Positions 15,321 through 24,739 of a stretch of DNA of 64,000 nt are shown piece by piece. The DNA is from CAYSAQ01 sp964429235 (GTDB lineage: Bacteria; Margulisbacteria; Riflemargulisbacteria; GWF2-35-9; DYQY01): NCBI GenBank assembly GCA_964429235.1, contig CAYSAQ010000001.1:1-64000 (forward strand). Reading direction: 5' to 3'. Position 1 is the stretch's first letter; every line of letters starts with the position of its first letter. The translations under genes were made by a program, and so were the position numbers. The notes beneath the pieces were generated by a model. That model saw only the letters and a program-made list of their open reading frames with translations. It made no database searches and was not told the DNA's origin.

Positions 15321-16979
15321 CTAGGAAGGATCTATTCCTAAATATCTAATCACCCTTTCTGCAACTTCTTTGAATATTGGCACAGCTGAGTACGATGCAT
15401 ACTTCATACGCTGCGGGTCATTGACCATAATAACCATAGCAAACTTTGGTTTACTTACTGGAAACACTCCCACAAATGTAGAATTGTATTGTCCGCTTAA
15501 ATATTTATTATATGCTGGTGAGAATATGATAGCAGTACCAGTTTTACCACCTACAGTATAGTTATCAATCTTCGTTGCTTGTGCAGTTCCTTCTTCTACT
15601 GTCCTTTGCATCATTTCCATCATGTAAGCTGAAGTCTCTTTACTAAAAACACGCTCACGTCTCTGTTTCTGTTTACCTTTAACAATATACGGGGTAACTA
15701 GCTCTCCACCATTAGCAAGTACTGATACAGCTCTTACCAACTGTATCGGCGTAGCATTAAGCCCGTAACCAAAAGATATTCTACTAAGATCAACTTTGTA
15801 CCAGCTAGAAAAATGTCTTAATAGACCAGAGCTCTCTCCTGCAAGATCAACACCAGTCCTTTCTCCAAAACCAAGCTTCTTTAAATATCCATATAATTTT
15901 TCTGAACCAAGCATTAATCCAACTTTTGCAGCACCAACATTAAGTGACTTAACTACAATATCAGACAAATCTACAGTAGGAGATTCCCCTTCTTCTATAT
16001 CATGTGCTTCCTCAATAACAGTTCTATCAACAATAATCCTTGATGGTGAATATATCTGCTGTCCTCTCTTCACAACACCTTCCTCCAAAGCTGCAGCCAT
16101 AGAAAAAAGCTTCATCACACTTCCGGGCTCGTAGTTCATAAACAAAGCCCTATTCCAAAAAAGTTTAGGGTTCTGGATATAATATCTAGAATAGTTGTTC
16201 GGGTCATAAGTTGGGTAACTAGACATAGCATATATCTCACCTGTATGAACATCCATAATTATCCCTACGGCACTATTAGCTCCTAAACGTGATACACCCT
16301 TTTTTAGATGATGATCCATAATGAACTGAATATACTTATCTATCGTAGTCTCGACAGCATCGCCATCTTTTACAGGAAAAACCTTTTTCTTATCACTAAA
16401 TATTGGTCTTCCTTGAAGGTCACTCTCCAAAATCATATAACCAGACTTACCTGCTAATATTGAATCATACTTAAGCTCTAATCCATCTTTACCCTTATTG
16501 TCCCATCCAACATATCCTAATAATTGTGCTGCTAGAGTATTCGCTGGATAAACTCTTTTAGTATCAGGCAACAGATCAAATGCTTTTGCTTTCAAAGACT
16601 TTGCAACCTCTTTAGAAACCTTTGGTTTAATTAGAACATAGTATTCTTTTGAAAATAACTTTCCAGCAGCCTCTTTGCTGATTCCTAACTTTGTTTCCAT
16701 CTCCTCTAAAATAAGCTCACGATCTTCCTGCTTATATCTTGGGTCTAAGTAAATTGAATATGCTTTAGATGAAGAGGCAAGCTGTATTCCGTTTCTATCT
16801 AAAACATCACCTCTATTGGGATGTATTGTTATTTTTCTCTTCTGCTGAGAAACAGACTGTTTTTTAAAATAATCATGTCTAGCGATTTGCAAATAAAACA
16901 TGCGCCCAAAAATAACAAATACTATAAGTATAAAAAATAAATAAATAAGCCAAAGCTTAACTGTTCCTAGCTTATTCAT
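15321..16979 (-). CDS. ftsI: Septal peptidoglycan transpeptidase FtsI (PBP3)
   Basis: 552 residues, class B penicillin-binding protein: N-terminal membrane anchor (about 8-28), a dimerisation domain with RGDVLDRNG (56-64), and a transpeptidase domain with SxxK (Ser287-Lys290), SxN (Ser345-Asn347) and KTG (479-481). It has no PASTA domains. It crosslinks septal peptidoglycan in the periplasm together with FtsW, whose gene is not in this window. It overlaps ftsL by 8 bp. Confidence 0.93.
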   Translation of the reverse strand: MNKLGTVKLWLIYLFFILIVFVIFGRMFYLQIARHDYFKKQSVSQQKRKITIHPNRGDVLDRNGIQLASSSKAYSIYLDPRYKQEDRELILEEMETKLGISKEAAGKLFSKEYYVLIKPKVSKEVAKSLKAKAFDLLPDTKRVYPANTLAAQLLGYVGWDNKGKDGLELKYDSILAGKSGYMILESDLQGRPIFSDKKKVFPVKDGDAVETTIDKYIQFIMDHHLKKGVSRLGANSAVGIIMDVHTGEIYAMSSYPTYDPNNYSRYYIQNPKLFWNRALFMNYEPGSVMKLFSMAAALEEGVVKRGQQIYSPSRIIVDRTVIEEAHDIEEGESPTVDLSDIVVKSLNVGAAKVGLMLGSEKLYGYLKKLGFGERTGVDLAGESSGLLRHFSSWYKVDLSRISFGYGLNATPIQLVRAVSVLANGGELVTPYIVKGKQKQRRERVFSKETSAYMMEMMQRTVEEGTAQATKIDNYTVGGKTGTAIIFSPAYNKYLSGQYNSTFVGVFPVSKPKFAMVIMVNDPQRMKYASYSAVPIFKEVAERVIRYLGIDPS

Positions 16980-17238
16980 TAATATATATAATTTTCTTTG
17001 GGAAAATCATTCCCAACTTATTAATAGCAACACGTTCTATTTCTTCTAAGTCATTATGTGTTTCTATCTTTAGGTACAGAATCTTATTATCATCACTTAA
17101 ACGCTTCAATTCGTTCTGTACTGACAGTAGAGAATAATTGCGTTCATTATTAACACTCAGCAATAACTGGAATAATAGAATTAAAATAAATACAACCAGT
17201 AACAAAATTGTATTAAGTTTATCTAATGGTATTTTCAT
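16972..17238 (-). CDS. ftsL: FtsL-like division protein
   Basis: 88 residues: one transmembrane helix (about 9-28) followed by a leucine-rich coiled coil (about 30-70) and a short tail, ending IERVAINKLGMIFP, the usual FtsL/DivIC pattern. FtsL forms the FtsQLB complex that activates FtsWI. The call rests on topology and on its position between rsmH (no gap) and ftsI (8-bp overlap), since FtsL sequences diverge quickly. Confidence 0.75.
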   Translation of the reverse strand: MKIPLDKLNTILLLVVFILILLFQLLLSVNNERNYSLLSVQNELKRLSDDNKILYLKIETHNDLEEIERVAINKLGMIFPKKIIYINE

Positions 17239-18120
17239 CTAATTCTTCATAATCCCTCTTAGTCGTGCACTTTTAGCTCTACTATTATTTTGAACTTCTT
17301 CCCATTTTGGCGAAACAGAAGATCCTTTTACCAATCTTAAACCATCACCTTCACTGCGCAAAGTTTTAAAAACATTCTTCACAATCCTATCTTCTAAAGA
17401 ATGGAATGTAATAACCAAAATACGCCCACCAGGTGCTAATAAATCCCATAAATCCTTCAAAGCTTGCTCCAGTGCACTAAGCTCACTATTTACTTCTATA
17501 CGCAAAGATTGAAAAACTCGTTTTACCGAGCTCTGCTTATTTTGATAATTCCCGTATATTATTTCATGAATAAGATCTACAAGCTGCTTTGTTGTTTCTA
17601 ATGGAGATTCCTCTCTACGTTTAATAATTTCAGCAGCAATTATGCGACTTTTTCTTTCATCACCATAATTATAAAAAATATCAGCTAATCGCTCTGCATC
17701 GTAATCTTGCAATATCTGCTTTGCAGTAAGTGCGTTATCATCATTCTGATTCATGCGCATATCAAGTGGTCCATCATTCATATAAGAAAACCCTCTTTCA
17801 GCCATATCTAGCTGATATGAAGACACTCCTAAATCTAATAGTATCCTGTCTACTTGTTTGATTTCACCCAAAACATCTGCTGCTCTAAAGAAACTTCCGT
17901 GAAAAAATGATAATCGTTCATCAACTAATTTTGTTTTAACATGAGCAAGTGCATCTTTATCCTGATCTAGGCCTAAGTATTCTAGCTTATGTCCTTTATC
18001 TAATATTAATGATGCATGTCCTCCACCGCCTAAGGTGCCATCAAGGATAGTTAATCCATCTTCTAGCCCGATATACTCGAGGACTTCATTTGCTAATACT
18101 GGGATGTGATATTCTGTCAT
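17239..18120 (-). CDS. rsmH: 16S rRNA m4C1402 methyltransferase RsmH (MraW)
   Basis: 293 residues. It has the N-terminal HIPVLANEVLEYI, SAM-binding LDGTLGGGGHA, the RILLDLGVSSYQLD motif, the inserted helical domain and the C-terminal ITFHSLEDRIVK and RAKSARLRG. It methylates N4 of C1402 in the decoding site. rsmH normally heads the dcw cluster behind mraZ; here mraZ is absent and two unusual genes precede it, overlapping by 4 bp. Confidence 0.96.
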   Translation of the reverse strand: MTEYHIPVLANEVLEYIGLEDGLTILDGTLGGGGHASLILDKGHKLEYLGLDQDKDALAHVKTKLVDERLSFFHGSFFRAADVLGEIKQVDRILLDLGVSSYQLDMAERGFSYMNDGPLDMRMNQNDDNALTAKQILQDYDAERLADIFYNYGDERKSRIIAAEIIKRREESPLETTKQLVDLIHEIIYGNYQNKQSSVKRVFQSLRIEVNSELSALEQALKDLWDLLAPGGRILVITFHSLEDRIVKNVFKTLRSEGDGLRLVKGSSVSPKWEEVQNNSRAKSARLRGIMKN

Positions 18121-18779
18121 TTTTTATTTATAAAACTTAAGAAAGCCCTAATCCCCGTATTAAGGTTCTCAAAATACTGTTTATTAGTATAAAAGAACAT
18201 TAACAATGCAAAAAAGTTACAAGATCTAGAGAAAACTATCGCTTTTTCTGGAATGTACGGATCTTTAATAGTTTCTATTCGTTTTACTGCTTCATGCTTC
18301 AAAAAATTCTCATGGGAAAAGAATACTAATCCAACTTTAAGAAACTTAGAGGACTCTAACTCATAATTTTCATAGTTCCACCAATCATCATTCTTTAAAA
18401 GATTAACTACTAGCCCTTCTGAAAAGATATCTGCCTCATTATGTCCATCCTCAAAAAACATTTTAGGCACTACAACTGGTGTTGTTTGTGTATGGAATAT
18501 AATGAAATCATCTTTATGTTCTGGCAGCATACCTGTAGAAAATAATTGGTTGTCTAAACCAAAGAAAAAATGTTTTAACGGCCCTGCTTCACGTTGAATT
18601 TTCTCAAAGGTATCCTTAGGAATATTTAATCCTTGCTTTAGAATCATAGTCATCATCTGATTATGAGTATTAAGTAATTGATTCATTTGCTGATTTTGAG
18701 CATGCTGCGCTGTCTGCTCTGAACGCTTAGCATTAGTAGTCTGTTTAACAGTATGTGCTCCGATATTTTCTAAGCTCAT
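18117..18779 (-). CDS. Unknown protein between a FliJ-like gene and rsmH
   Basis: 220 residues: a polar Gln/Asn/Met-rich N-terminal segment (about 1-50), then a folded alpha/beta part rich in Phe and Asn (HFFFGLDNQLF, KNDDWWNYENYE). No signal peptide or membrane helix. I do not recognise the family. It overlaps both neighbours by 4 bp (fliJ-like upstream, rsmH downstream), so the three are translationally coupled. Partnership with the FliJ-like stalk protein, for example in an export system, is inference from position. Confidence 0.7.
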   Translation of the reverse strand: MSLENIGAHTVKQTTNAKRSEQTAQHAQNQQMNQLLNTHNQMMTMILKQGLNIPKDTFEKIQREAGPLKHFFFGLDNQLFSTGMLPEHKDDFIIFHTQTTPVVVPKMFFEDGHNEADIFSEGLVVNLLKNDDWWNYENYELESSKFLKVGLVFFSHENFLKHEAVKRIETIKDPYIPEKAIVFSRSCNFFALLMFFYTNKQYFENLNTGIRAFLSFINKK

Positions 18780-19255
18780 TCTTCCTCCTTATTAGCTCTA
18801 AAATAACGAGTTACAGATATGTCATCCAGAAACTTTGACTCTTCTTTATCCATCATTTTTTTCCATTCTATGCGTTTTTTATCTTTATCTTTATCAAGAA
18901 TCTTTCTATCCTTCAATGCTTTTAACAATTTTTTGTCTTCATCCTTTTTTCTATCTTCAGCTTTTACTGTCTTCTTTTGTTGCTCTTCAAATTTAACCTT
19001 TAATGTTTCTAGGTGGTACTTGCGAAGCTGGATTTCTGTAAAGTCTAAAGCTTTTCCGCTTTCATACATATCGAGTATTTTATGGTGTTCAGTATCTTGT
19101 TCTTCTTCAATGATGCGTTCTTTTTCTCGCTCCGCCTCTACGCGACGTTGAGCTTTCACTACTTCCTCTTTTTGAAGAGTTTCTCTAATATTTCTAACCT
19201 TTAGGACTGATTCTAGACGGTATTTGTAACTTTTGCTTTTTTTAGGCTTAACCAT
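18776..19255 (-). CDS. FliJ/SctO-like coiled-coil protein
   Basis: 159 residues, almost entirely Lys/Glu-rich coiled coil. The start (YKYRLESVLKVRNIRETLQK) and the C-terminal part (LKDRKILDKDKDKKRIEW, then DKEESKFLDDI) match the pattern of FliJ, the flagellar/type III export ATPase stalk protein. If correct, it would sit in the hole of the FliI-type ATPase ring. No other flagellar or secretion gene is visible in the window, so a different coiled-coil role is possible. First gene of the overlapping block leading into rsmH. Confidence 0.6.
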   Translation of the reverse strand: MVKPKKSKSYKYRLESVLKVRNIRETLQKEEVVKAQRRVEAEREKERIIEEEQDTEHHKILDMYESGKALDFTEIQLRKYHLETLKVKFEEQQKKTVKAEDRKKDEDKKLLKALKDRKILDKDKDKKRIEWKKMMDKEESKFLDDISVTRYFRANKEEE

Positions 19256-19271
19256 AGTAATAGTATACTAT

Positions 19272-19303
19272 AATCCCCCTTTGTCCTAAAGGACGACAGG
19301 ATT
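19272..19303. repeat. Partial palindromic repeat unit
   Basis: AATCCCCCTTTGTCCTAAAGG and a following GACGACAGGATT: the outer arm and small hairpin (GTCC-taaa-GGAC) of the repeat family without its inner palindrome. It contains the last five codons (NPVVL) and the stop of the radical SAM gene. Confidence 0.55.
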
Positions 19304-21004
19304 TTCTTCTACTTCGTATGCTTTATTATATTCTGCTTTCAAAAAATTTGATTCAACACCCATATCAATAAAGTCCCATGGCAATTGTTCATCTAAACCA
19401 TAACCAGCTATATATTTATTTACATCCAGCCCAAGCTGTTCCGCTGCAAGCTGCCATTTCTTATAATCGAATCTATCATACCAAGAATCAAAACTAGCGC
19501 CATTTTTGTAAGCTTGCAAAACCAAATCCGCTACTTTTTCATCACCTCTACTTAGAATAGACTCTAGCTGGCTTAGCTCAGGGTCTGTCCAACGTAACTC
19601 CATCTGCTTATGCCGCAAATTAGCTTTAAAAAAGGATATTTTCTCGTCTAAAAGCTCCATACTATCCTGCGCACACCACTGAAACGGAGTAAATGGCTTT
19701 GGTACAAAGTTAGAAATATTAACAATAAGCTTACTCTTCTTTGGCTTAATATGATGCATTATCTTATAGACCAACTCACATATAGCATCGAGGTCTTTCT
19801 GTGTCTCTCTTGGAAGCCCTATCATAAAGTACATTTTGATAGCCTTATTACTATTTTCTGAGGCAAATTTGGCTGTACGAAGAATATCTTCTTCTGATAC
19901 TTGCTTACGCATAACATCACGCAAGAACTGGCTACCAGCTTCTGGCGCTACAGTAACGCCTGTTTGACGCACCTTGTTCATCATAAAAGACAGGCCATCT
20001 GTAAAAGAATCCACTCTTAAAGAAGGCAAGCTAAGCGAAACACTTTTCTTTGAACAGTCTTCATCCAGCTCTTGTAATAGCTCTATTATCTGAGGGTAAT
20101 CGCCAGAACTAAGTGATGATAAAGAAAGCTCTTGGTAACCAGTACTTTCTATCACTTTCTTGCCCTGTTCTATTAGCTTATTCTTATCTCTAAGCCTAAG
20201 TGGTTTATTAATATATGATGCCTGACAAAAACGACATATTCTTGGGCAACCTTTCATTATCTCTAGGCTGAATCTGCCATGGACAACATCAATCAATGGA
20301 ACTAAAGGATCTGTTAGTAATTCCTCTGTATCAAAACCATTATAAACAGCACGTTTAACAGTTTTCTTTCCCATCATCGGAACATACACGTAATCAAGTT
20401 TATTTAATTCTTCTAAAATAAGCTTTTTTGACAACTTCTTTGTGTATTTAAGTTCATAAATAAGATCAGCTACTTCTAAAAAGCTATCTTCACCATCCCC
20501 TATTACAAAAAAATCGATAAATAAGCTCATTGGCAAAGGGTTAGCTACTCCGCCTCCACCAGCATAAACTAACGGTTGCGAATTATCTTCTAATCGCTCA
20601 GAGCTAAGAAGTGACATCTTGGCCAAATCTAATGCTAATAGTGCATTTGTAAAACTAAGCTCTGTAGAAAAAGAAAATGCCAAAGCATCAAACTCTCTAA
20701 GCGCTTTTGTGGACTCTAAGGCAAACAAAGAAGCGTTTTTATCTTTCATAAGAGTTTCCATGTCCTCATCAGGCAAAAAACAACGTTCTAATAGATGCTC
20801 GGTCTTTCTATTAATTAAATCATAGAATATCTGCAATGCAAGATTACTCATAGCAATCTCATATCTATCTGGATAAACAAAACAAATCTTTGCTTTAGCC
20901 TTATCCCAGTCTTTTCTAATAATATTAAACTCATGCCCTATATATTGGGCTGGCTTTCTTACTTTTGATAAATTCTCATCAATAAACTCATTTATGCTCG
21001 ACAT
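19286..21004 (-). CDS. B12-binding/radical SAM family protein
   Basis: 572 residues. The N-terminal half resembles a B12-binding-type fold with VYAGGGGVANPLP and FVIGDGEDS; the radical SAM domain starts near 240 with CxxxCxxC (Cys253, Cys257, Cys260; KGCPRICRFCQA) that binds a 4Fe-4S cluster. It fits the YgiQ-like family often annotated TIGR03960, whose reaction is not known. Many relatives are fused or adjacent to a DUF2344 protein; that is not seen here. It overlaps the comF-like gene by 13 bp. Its C-terminal residues are encoded by a repeat unit. Confidence 0.85.
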   Translation of the reverse strand: MSSINEFIDENLSKVRKPAQYIGHEFNIIRKDWDKAKAKICFVYPDRYEIAMSNLALQIFYDLINRKTEHLLERCFLPDEDMETLMKDKNASLFALESTKALREFDALAFSFSTELSFTNALLALDLAKMSLLSSERLEDNSQPLVYAGGGGVANPLPMSLFIDFFVIGDGEDSFLEVADLIYELKYTKKLSKKLILEELNKLDYVYVPMMGKKTVKRAVYNGFDTEELLTDPLVPLIDVVHGRFSLEIMKGCPRICRFCQASYINKPLRLRDKNKLIEQGKKVIESTGYQELSLSSLSSGDYPQIIELLQELDEDCSKKSVSLSLPSLRVDSFTDGLSFMMNKVRQTGVTVAPEAGSQFLRDVMRKQVSEEDILRTAKFASENSNKAIKMYFMIGLPRETQKDLDAICELVYKIMHHIKPKKSKLIVNISNFVPKPFTPFQWCAQDSMELLDEKISFFKANLRHKQMELRWTDPELSQLESILSRGDEKVADLVLQAYKNGASFDSWYDRFDYKKWQLAAEQLGLDVNKYIAGYGLDEQLPWDFIDMGVESNFLKAEYNKAYEVEENPVVL

Positions 21005-21561
21005 AAGAAAAATCCCTCCACGCTTGCTGGCTTATATTTAACTAACTCTTTTTTCATCTCTTCAAAAGTTGTGCCTGTTGTATATATATCATCAACAACT
21101 AATATTCTTTTATTTACTAATAAACTTCCTTTGTTAATATCAAACGCATTCTTCATTGTTTTCAATCGCTCATTGCGCCCTTTTTTAAATAATGCACCTG
21201 TATATTTTTTTCGTTTCACTATTCGATTGTTATAGCCAGGAATCTTTCCAAATAATATATTTAAATGAACGAAACCTCTCAATAATGAACGCAACCAATG
21301 ACATGGCACAGGTATCACTATATCATAATTAGCAAAGAATTCAGCAGGCATATCTTCTGTTAGAACTAAAGCGAGATGCTTTTGTTTATCTAGCTTAAAG
21401 GCATGTATAACTTTCTTTACTTCACCGTTATATTCATATAAACGGTATTTGCCCTCTCCAAACTCTTTTAAAACTGCAGAGTCCAGCTTAATGTCTTTGT
21501 ATTTCCTAGGGAAAACTTTATCAAGAATTTGTGATATCGATTCTAGCGATACGTTGAACAC
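20992..21561 (-). CDS. ComF-like phosphoribosyltransferase-fold protein
   Basis: 189 residues. The C-terminal PRPP-binding signature VVDDIYTTGTT and the IVIPVPCHWLRSLLRGF region fit ComF/GntX proteins, which act in DNA uptake or related processes. The usual N-terminal zinc finger (four Cys) is missing. The only upstream start in frame is a GTG at 21561, which overlaps prmC by 41 bp; the true start could be slightly later but no better candidate is visible. Located between prmC and the radical SAM gene, overlapping both. Confidence 0.75.
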   Translation of the reverse strand: MFNVSLESISQILDKVFPRKYKDIKLDSAVLKEFGEGKYRLYEYNGEVKKVIHAFKLDKQKHLALVLTEDMPAEFFANYDIVIPVPCHWLRSLLRGFVHLNILFGKIPGYNNRIVKRKKYTGALFKKGRNERLKTMKNAFDINKGSLLVNKRILVVDDIYTTGTTFEEMKKELVKYKPASVEGFFLCRA

Positions 21562-22393
21562 GATTTATATCCTCAAAAAAAACAACATCAATAATCGACA
21601 ATTCTTCACATAGATTACGCAAACCCTCAGACTGGTCATAGCCAATCTCCATAAAAATAATAACATTACAGTCCAAAGATAGAGACTTTAAAAGTATCTC
21701 CTTTATTACATTAAATCCATCTTCTCCACCATCAAGAGCTAACATAGGTTCATGGTCTTTTACCTCTGGCTCTAGCGCTTCGACATCATATGTAGGAATA
21801 TACGGAGGATTTGTAACGATAACTAATGGAAGCTGATCATTAATGTCTTCATCTGCAGGAAAAAACCCTGAAACAAAGTTTATATCTACTTTGTAAGTTT
21901 CGGCATTCTTTTTAGCAACATTAATAGCTTGCTCTGAAATATCTGTTGCAAAAACAGGAATATCTGAAAAACTCTTTTTTAGATAAGTGGCAATCACACC
22001 AGAACCTGTACCGATATCTACAATAGCCTGAACTCCACTCATGCGTTTTATATACTGCTCTGCTTTTATTACTAATTCTTCTGTCTCTGGTCTAGGAATA
22101 AGTACCCCTGGTTCTATATGTATTGCCAATCCTATAAACTCTGTGTGCCCAACTATATATTCTAAAGGTTCATGATTAGTTCTTCTAAGCAGTATTGCTT
22201 TATAGTCAGCTAATTCCTTTGGCGACATAGGTCTATCAAACTGCAAAAATAGCTGCAATTTTGGCATGGATAATACTTCTGATAATAATAACTGAGCAGT
22301 AAGTTTTGGAGAGTCTATTTGATGTTTCTTCAAATAGTCAGCAGACCAGTCTAAAAGCTTTTTGACTGTCCAAACATCAGTTTCATTAGACAT
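21521..22393 (-). CDS. prmC: Release factor glutamine methyltransferase
   Basis: 290 residues. N-terminal helical domain (1-75), then a SAM-dependent methyltransferase with DIGTGSG (126-132) and the catalytic NPPYIP (195-200). PrmC methylates the Gln of the GGQ motif in release factors. It overlaps prfA by one base (stop/start), the standard pairing with its substrate gene. Confidence 0.95.
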   Translation of the reverse strand: MSNETDVWTVKKLLDWSADYLKKHQIDSPKLTAQLLLSEVLSMPKLQLFLQFDRPMSPKELADYKAILLRRTNHEPLEYIVGHTEFIGLAIHIEPGVLIPRPETEELVIKAEQYIKRMSGVQAIVDIGTGSGVIATYLKKSFSDIPVFATDISEQAINVAKKNAETYKVDINFVSGFFPADEDINDQLPLVIVTNPPYIPTYDVEALEPEVKDHEPMLALDGGEDGFNVIKEILLKSLSLDCNVIIFMEIGYDQSEGLRNLCEELSIIDVVFFEDINRVQRIARIDITNS

Positions 22394-23463
22394 TACAAGT
22401 CTTTAAGCTTCTCTAACTGATCAGCAGCTTGTAAGCTATCAATAACTTCATCAAGATTTCCATTAACAATACTATCTAGTTTATATAAGGTTAAATTAAT
22501 TCGATGATCTGACACTCTATTTTGAGGATAATTATAAGTTCTAATCTTCTCACTTCTATCACCTGATCCAACCATTGATTTACGGTCAGCAGACTCTTTA
22601 GAAAGACGTTCTTCTTCTTGTGCTTCCCATATCCTAGATTTAAGTAGCTTTAATGCTTTGGCTTTGTTTTTATGTTGAGATCTATCTTCCTGACAAGCAA
22701 CTACGATTCCAGTAGGAATATGAGTTAATCTTATAGCAGAATCTGTTTTATTAACGTGCTGCCCACCAGCTCCACTTGCTCTATATGTATCAATCTTCAA
22801 ATCTTTTGTTTCTACATTTACTGCTACTTCATCAACCTCTGGCATAATAGCCACTGACGCTGCAGATGTATGCAATCTTCCACTAGATTCTGTTACAGGA
22901 ACACGCTGAACTCGGTGTACTCCGCTTTCAAACTTTAAACAACTATATACGCCAACACCTTTAATAAATAGAACAACTTTTGAAAAACCACCAGCATCAG
23001 CTTCTGTCGCCTCCACTAGCTCTGTTGTCCAGCCTTTGTTCTGAGCATAACGAGTATACATCTCAAATAAGTCTCTAGCAAAAATAGCAGCTTCTTCACC
23101 ACCTGTTCCACTACGAACTTCAAGATAAGCATTACTATTATCATTAGGATCTTTTGGAATAAGCTCTACAATCAACTCGTGATCCATTATCTCTTTTTTT
23201 GTCTTTAGCTCCTCATATTCTTCTTTAGCCATATCAACTAATTCTTTATCTTCATTAGCAGCTATCATCTCTTCTGCTTCTTCCATTCCACGAAGGATGA
23301 CCATATATTTACGAAACTTTTCTACTGGCTCTTCTAGATCAGTTCTTGTTTTATTCAAATCATTATATTTAGAAATATCAGAAATAATATCAGGATTAGT
23401 CATCTGACGTTCAATATCTATGAATTTTCTTTCCAAATCTTTAAACTTTGAAACGATATCCAT
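22393..23463 (-). CDS. prfA: Peptide chain release factor 1
   Basis: 356 residues. GGQ at 233-235 catalyses peptidyl-tRNA hydrolysis; the codon-recognition tripeptide is PVT (189-191), the PxT form that marks RF1 (UAA/UAG) rather than the SPF of RF2. No programmed frameshift is present, as expected for RF1. The start overlaps the stop of yqhQ by one base. Confidence 0.97.
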   Translation of the reverse strand: MDIVSKFKDLERKFIDIERQMTNPDIISDISKYNDLNKTRTDLEEPVEKFRKYMVILRGMEEAEEMIAANEDKELVDMAKEEYEELKTKKEIMDHELIVELIPKDPNDNSNAYLEVRSGTGGEEAAIFARDLFEMYTRYAQNKGWTTELVEATEADAGGFSKVVLFIKGVGVYSCLKFESGVHRVQRVPVTESSGRLHTSAASVAIMPEVDEVAVNVETKDLKIDTYRASGAGGQHVNKTDSAIRLTHIPTGIVVACQEDRSQHKNKAKALKLLKSRIWEAQEEERLSKESADRKSMVGSGDRSEKIRTYNYPQNRVSDHRINLTLYKLDSIVNGNLDEVIDSLQAADQLEKLKDL

Positions 23464-24311
23464 TAAATAACTTCCTTTATTGCGGCAATTGCTGCCTTTA
23501 TCTCTTTATCTGTTGGTTCTGATGTCGTTATCTTTTGTAGAAATAATCCTGGCCAAATAAATACATTTAAAAACCAAAACTTACCTAGCTTGCCACTAAT
23601 CCTTATTAACTCATAAGCAACACCAACAATTACTGGCATTAATAACAACTTTAATAATACTCTCTGCAAAATTGTAAGATAACCCATAAATGAAAACATT
23701 ATTACTGACACGAGTATAACTACTGCTATGAAAGCAGTTCCACATCTTTGATGTATTGTAGAAAATTTTCTAACATTTTCAACTGTAAGAGGAAGTCCTG
23801 CTTCATGTGCATGTACCGCCTTATGTTCTGCACCATGGTATCTATAAAGCTCTCTCATATCTTTCATAAACAAAGTTGTAACAAGAAAAATAAAAAAGAT
23901 AACTAACTTCAATCCACCCTCTAACATATTTAGAAAAACAATATTATCTATACCAAAATCTCTAGCATATTTAAAAAATATAGCAGGCAACACTAAAAAT
24001 AGTCCGACAGAAATAATCATACTAAGCACAAATGAGAAGCTAAATTCACCTTTATTAAGCTGTTCTTCTTCTCCCATGGAAATTTTTATGGAATACATAA
24101 GTGAATCCATGCCTATTTTCAACATATCTACTAAATTAAATATCCCTCTTACAAATGGAAGCTTAAGGATTCTATATTTATCAGAAAGGGAAATAAACTC
24201 AAATCTATCTACTATTAGATTTCCTTTTACAGAATATACTGCTCGGGAAATATACTTTTTCCCCTTCATCATTACGCCCTCTATTAGAGCCTGTCCACCA
24301 ACTGCACTCAT
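23463..24311 (-). CDS. yqhQ: DUF1385 (YqhQ-type) integral membrane protein
   Basis: 282 residues. It opens with AVGGQALIEGVMMKG, the family hallmark, and carries the conserved YRYHGAEHKAVHAHE and RCGTAF motifs between four or so hydrophobic segments (about 90-115, 130-152, 195-215, 220-250). Its function is not known. The rpmE-yqhQ-prfA-prmC order is seen in many Gram-positive and related genomes. Confidence 0.9.
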   Translation of the reverse strand: MSAVGGQALIEGVMMKGKKYISRAVYSVKGNLIVDRFEFISLSDKYRILKLPFVRGIFNLVDMLKIGMDSLMYSIKISMGEEEQLNKGEFSFSFVLSMIISVGLFLVLPAIFFKYARDFGIDNIVFLNMLEGGLKLVIFFIFLVTTLFMKDMRELYRYHGAEHKAVHAHEAGLPLTVENVRKFSTIHQRCGTAFIAVVILVSVIMFSFMGYLTILQRVLLKLLLMPVIVGVAYELIRISGKLGKFWFLNVFIWPGLFLQKITTSEPTDKEIKAAIAAIKEVI

Positions 24312-24342
24312 TTGACTACCTCTTTCTCTGAAGACATAAAAA

Positions 24343-24371
24343 TACTACAACATGTATCACATGCTGTAGTA
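24343..24371 (-). terminator. Intrinsic terminator-like hairpin after rpmE
   Basis: 12-bp stem (24343-24354 with 24360-24371, one G-U when read on the minus strand) and a 5-nt loop, followed on the minus strand by five U. It lies between rpmE and yqhQ and probably attenuates read-through into the downstream genes. Confidence 0.6.
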
Positions 24372-24424
24372 AAAATTATATTTATAACTGGTGTCTGAGT
24401 TAAAAGTACTACCTTCATAAAGGG

Positions 24425-24625
24425 TTACTTCATGCTGTAACGACGTTTGAATCTCTCTACTCTTCCTTCTGTATCAATAATCTTTTCTTGACCAGTAAAG
24501 AATGGATGGCAAGCAGCACAAATATCTACTCTTACCTTATCTTGTGTAGAGAATGTCTTATACTTAGCACCACAAACGCACTCTGCTGTTATGTCATGTA
24601 CTTCTGGATGTATATCTTTTTTCAT
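24425..24625 (-). CDS. rpmE: 50S ribosomal protein L31, zinc-binding form
   Basis: 66 residues. Starts MKKDIHPE; four Cys (C17 and C19 in CVCG, then CAAC) bind zinc, so this is the C+ form. FFTGQEKIIDTEGRVERF is the usual C-terminal signature. It sits at the subunit bridge of the 70S ribosome. It has its own near-consensus promoter. Confidence 0.97.
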   Translation of the reverse strand: MKKDIHPEVHDITAECVCGAKYKTFSTQDKVRVDICAACHPFFTGQEKIIDTEGRVERFKRRYSMK

Positions 24626-24663
24626 CTTATCTCCTTGTTGCTCGGCGTCTATTAAACTTTGAT

Positions 24664-24693
24664 ATTATAATGATAATAGGTGGTTTGAGTCAA
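24664..24693 (-). promoter_or_regulatory. Promoter of the rpmE operon
   Basis: On the minus strand TTGACT (24693-24688), 18-bp spacer, TATAAT (24669-24664). Best -10/-35 pair in this gap; leads into rpmE with a leader of about 30 nt. Confidence 0.7.
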
Positions 24694-24739
24694 CTAATAA
24701 TCTCATAGGGGTACCACCACCCTTTTTAAAGCCTTAGCC

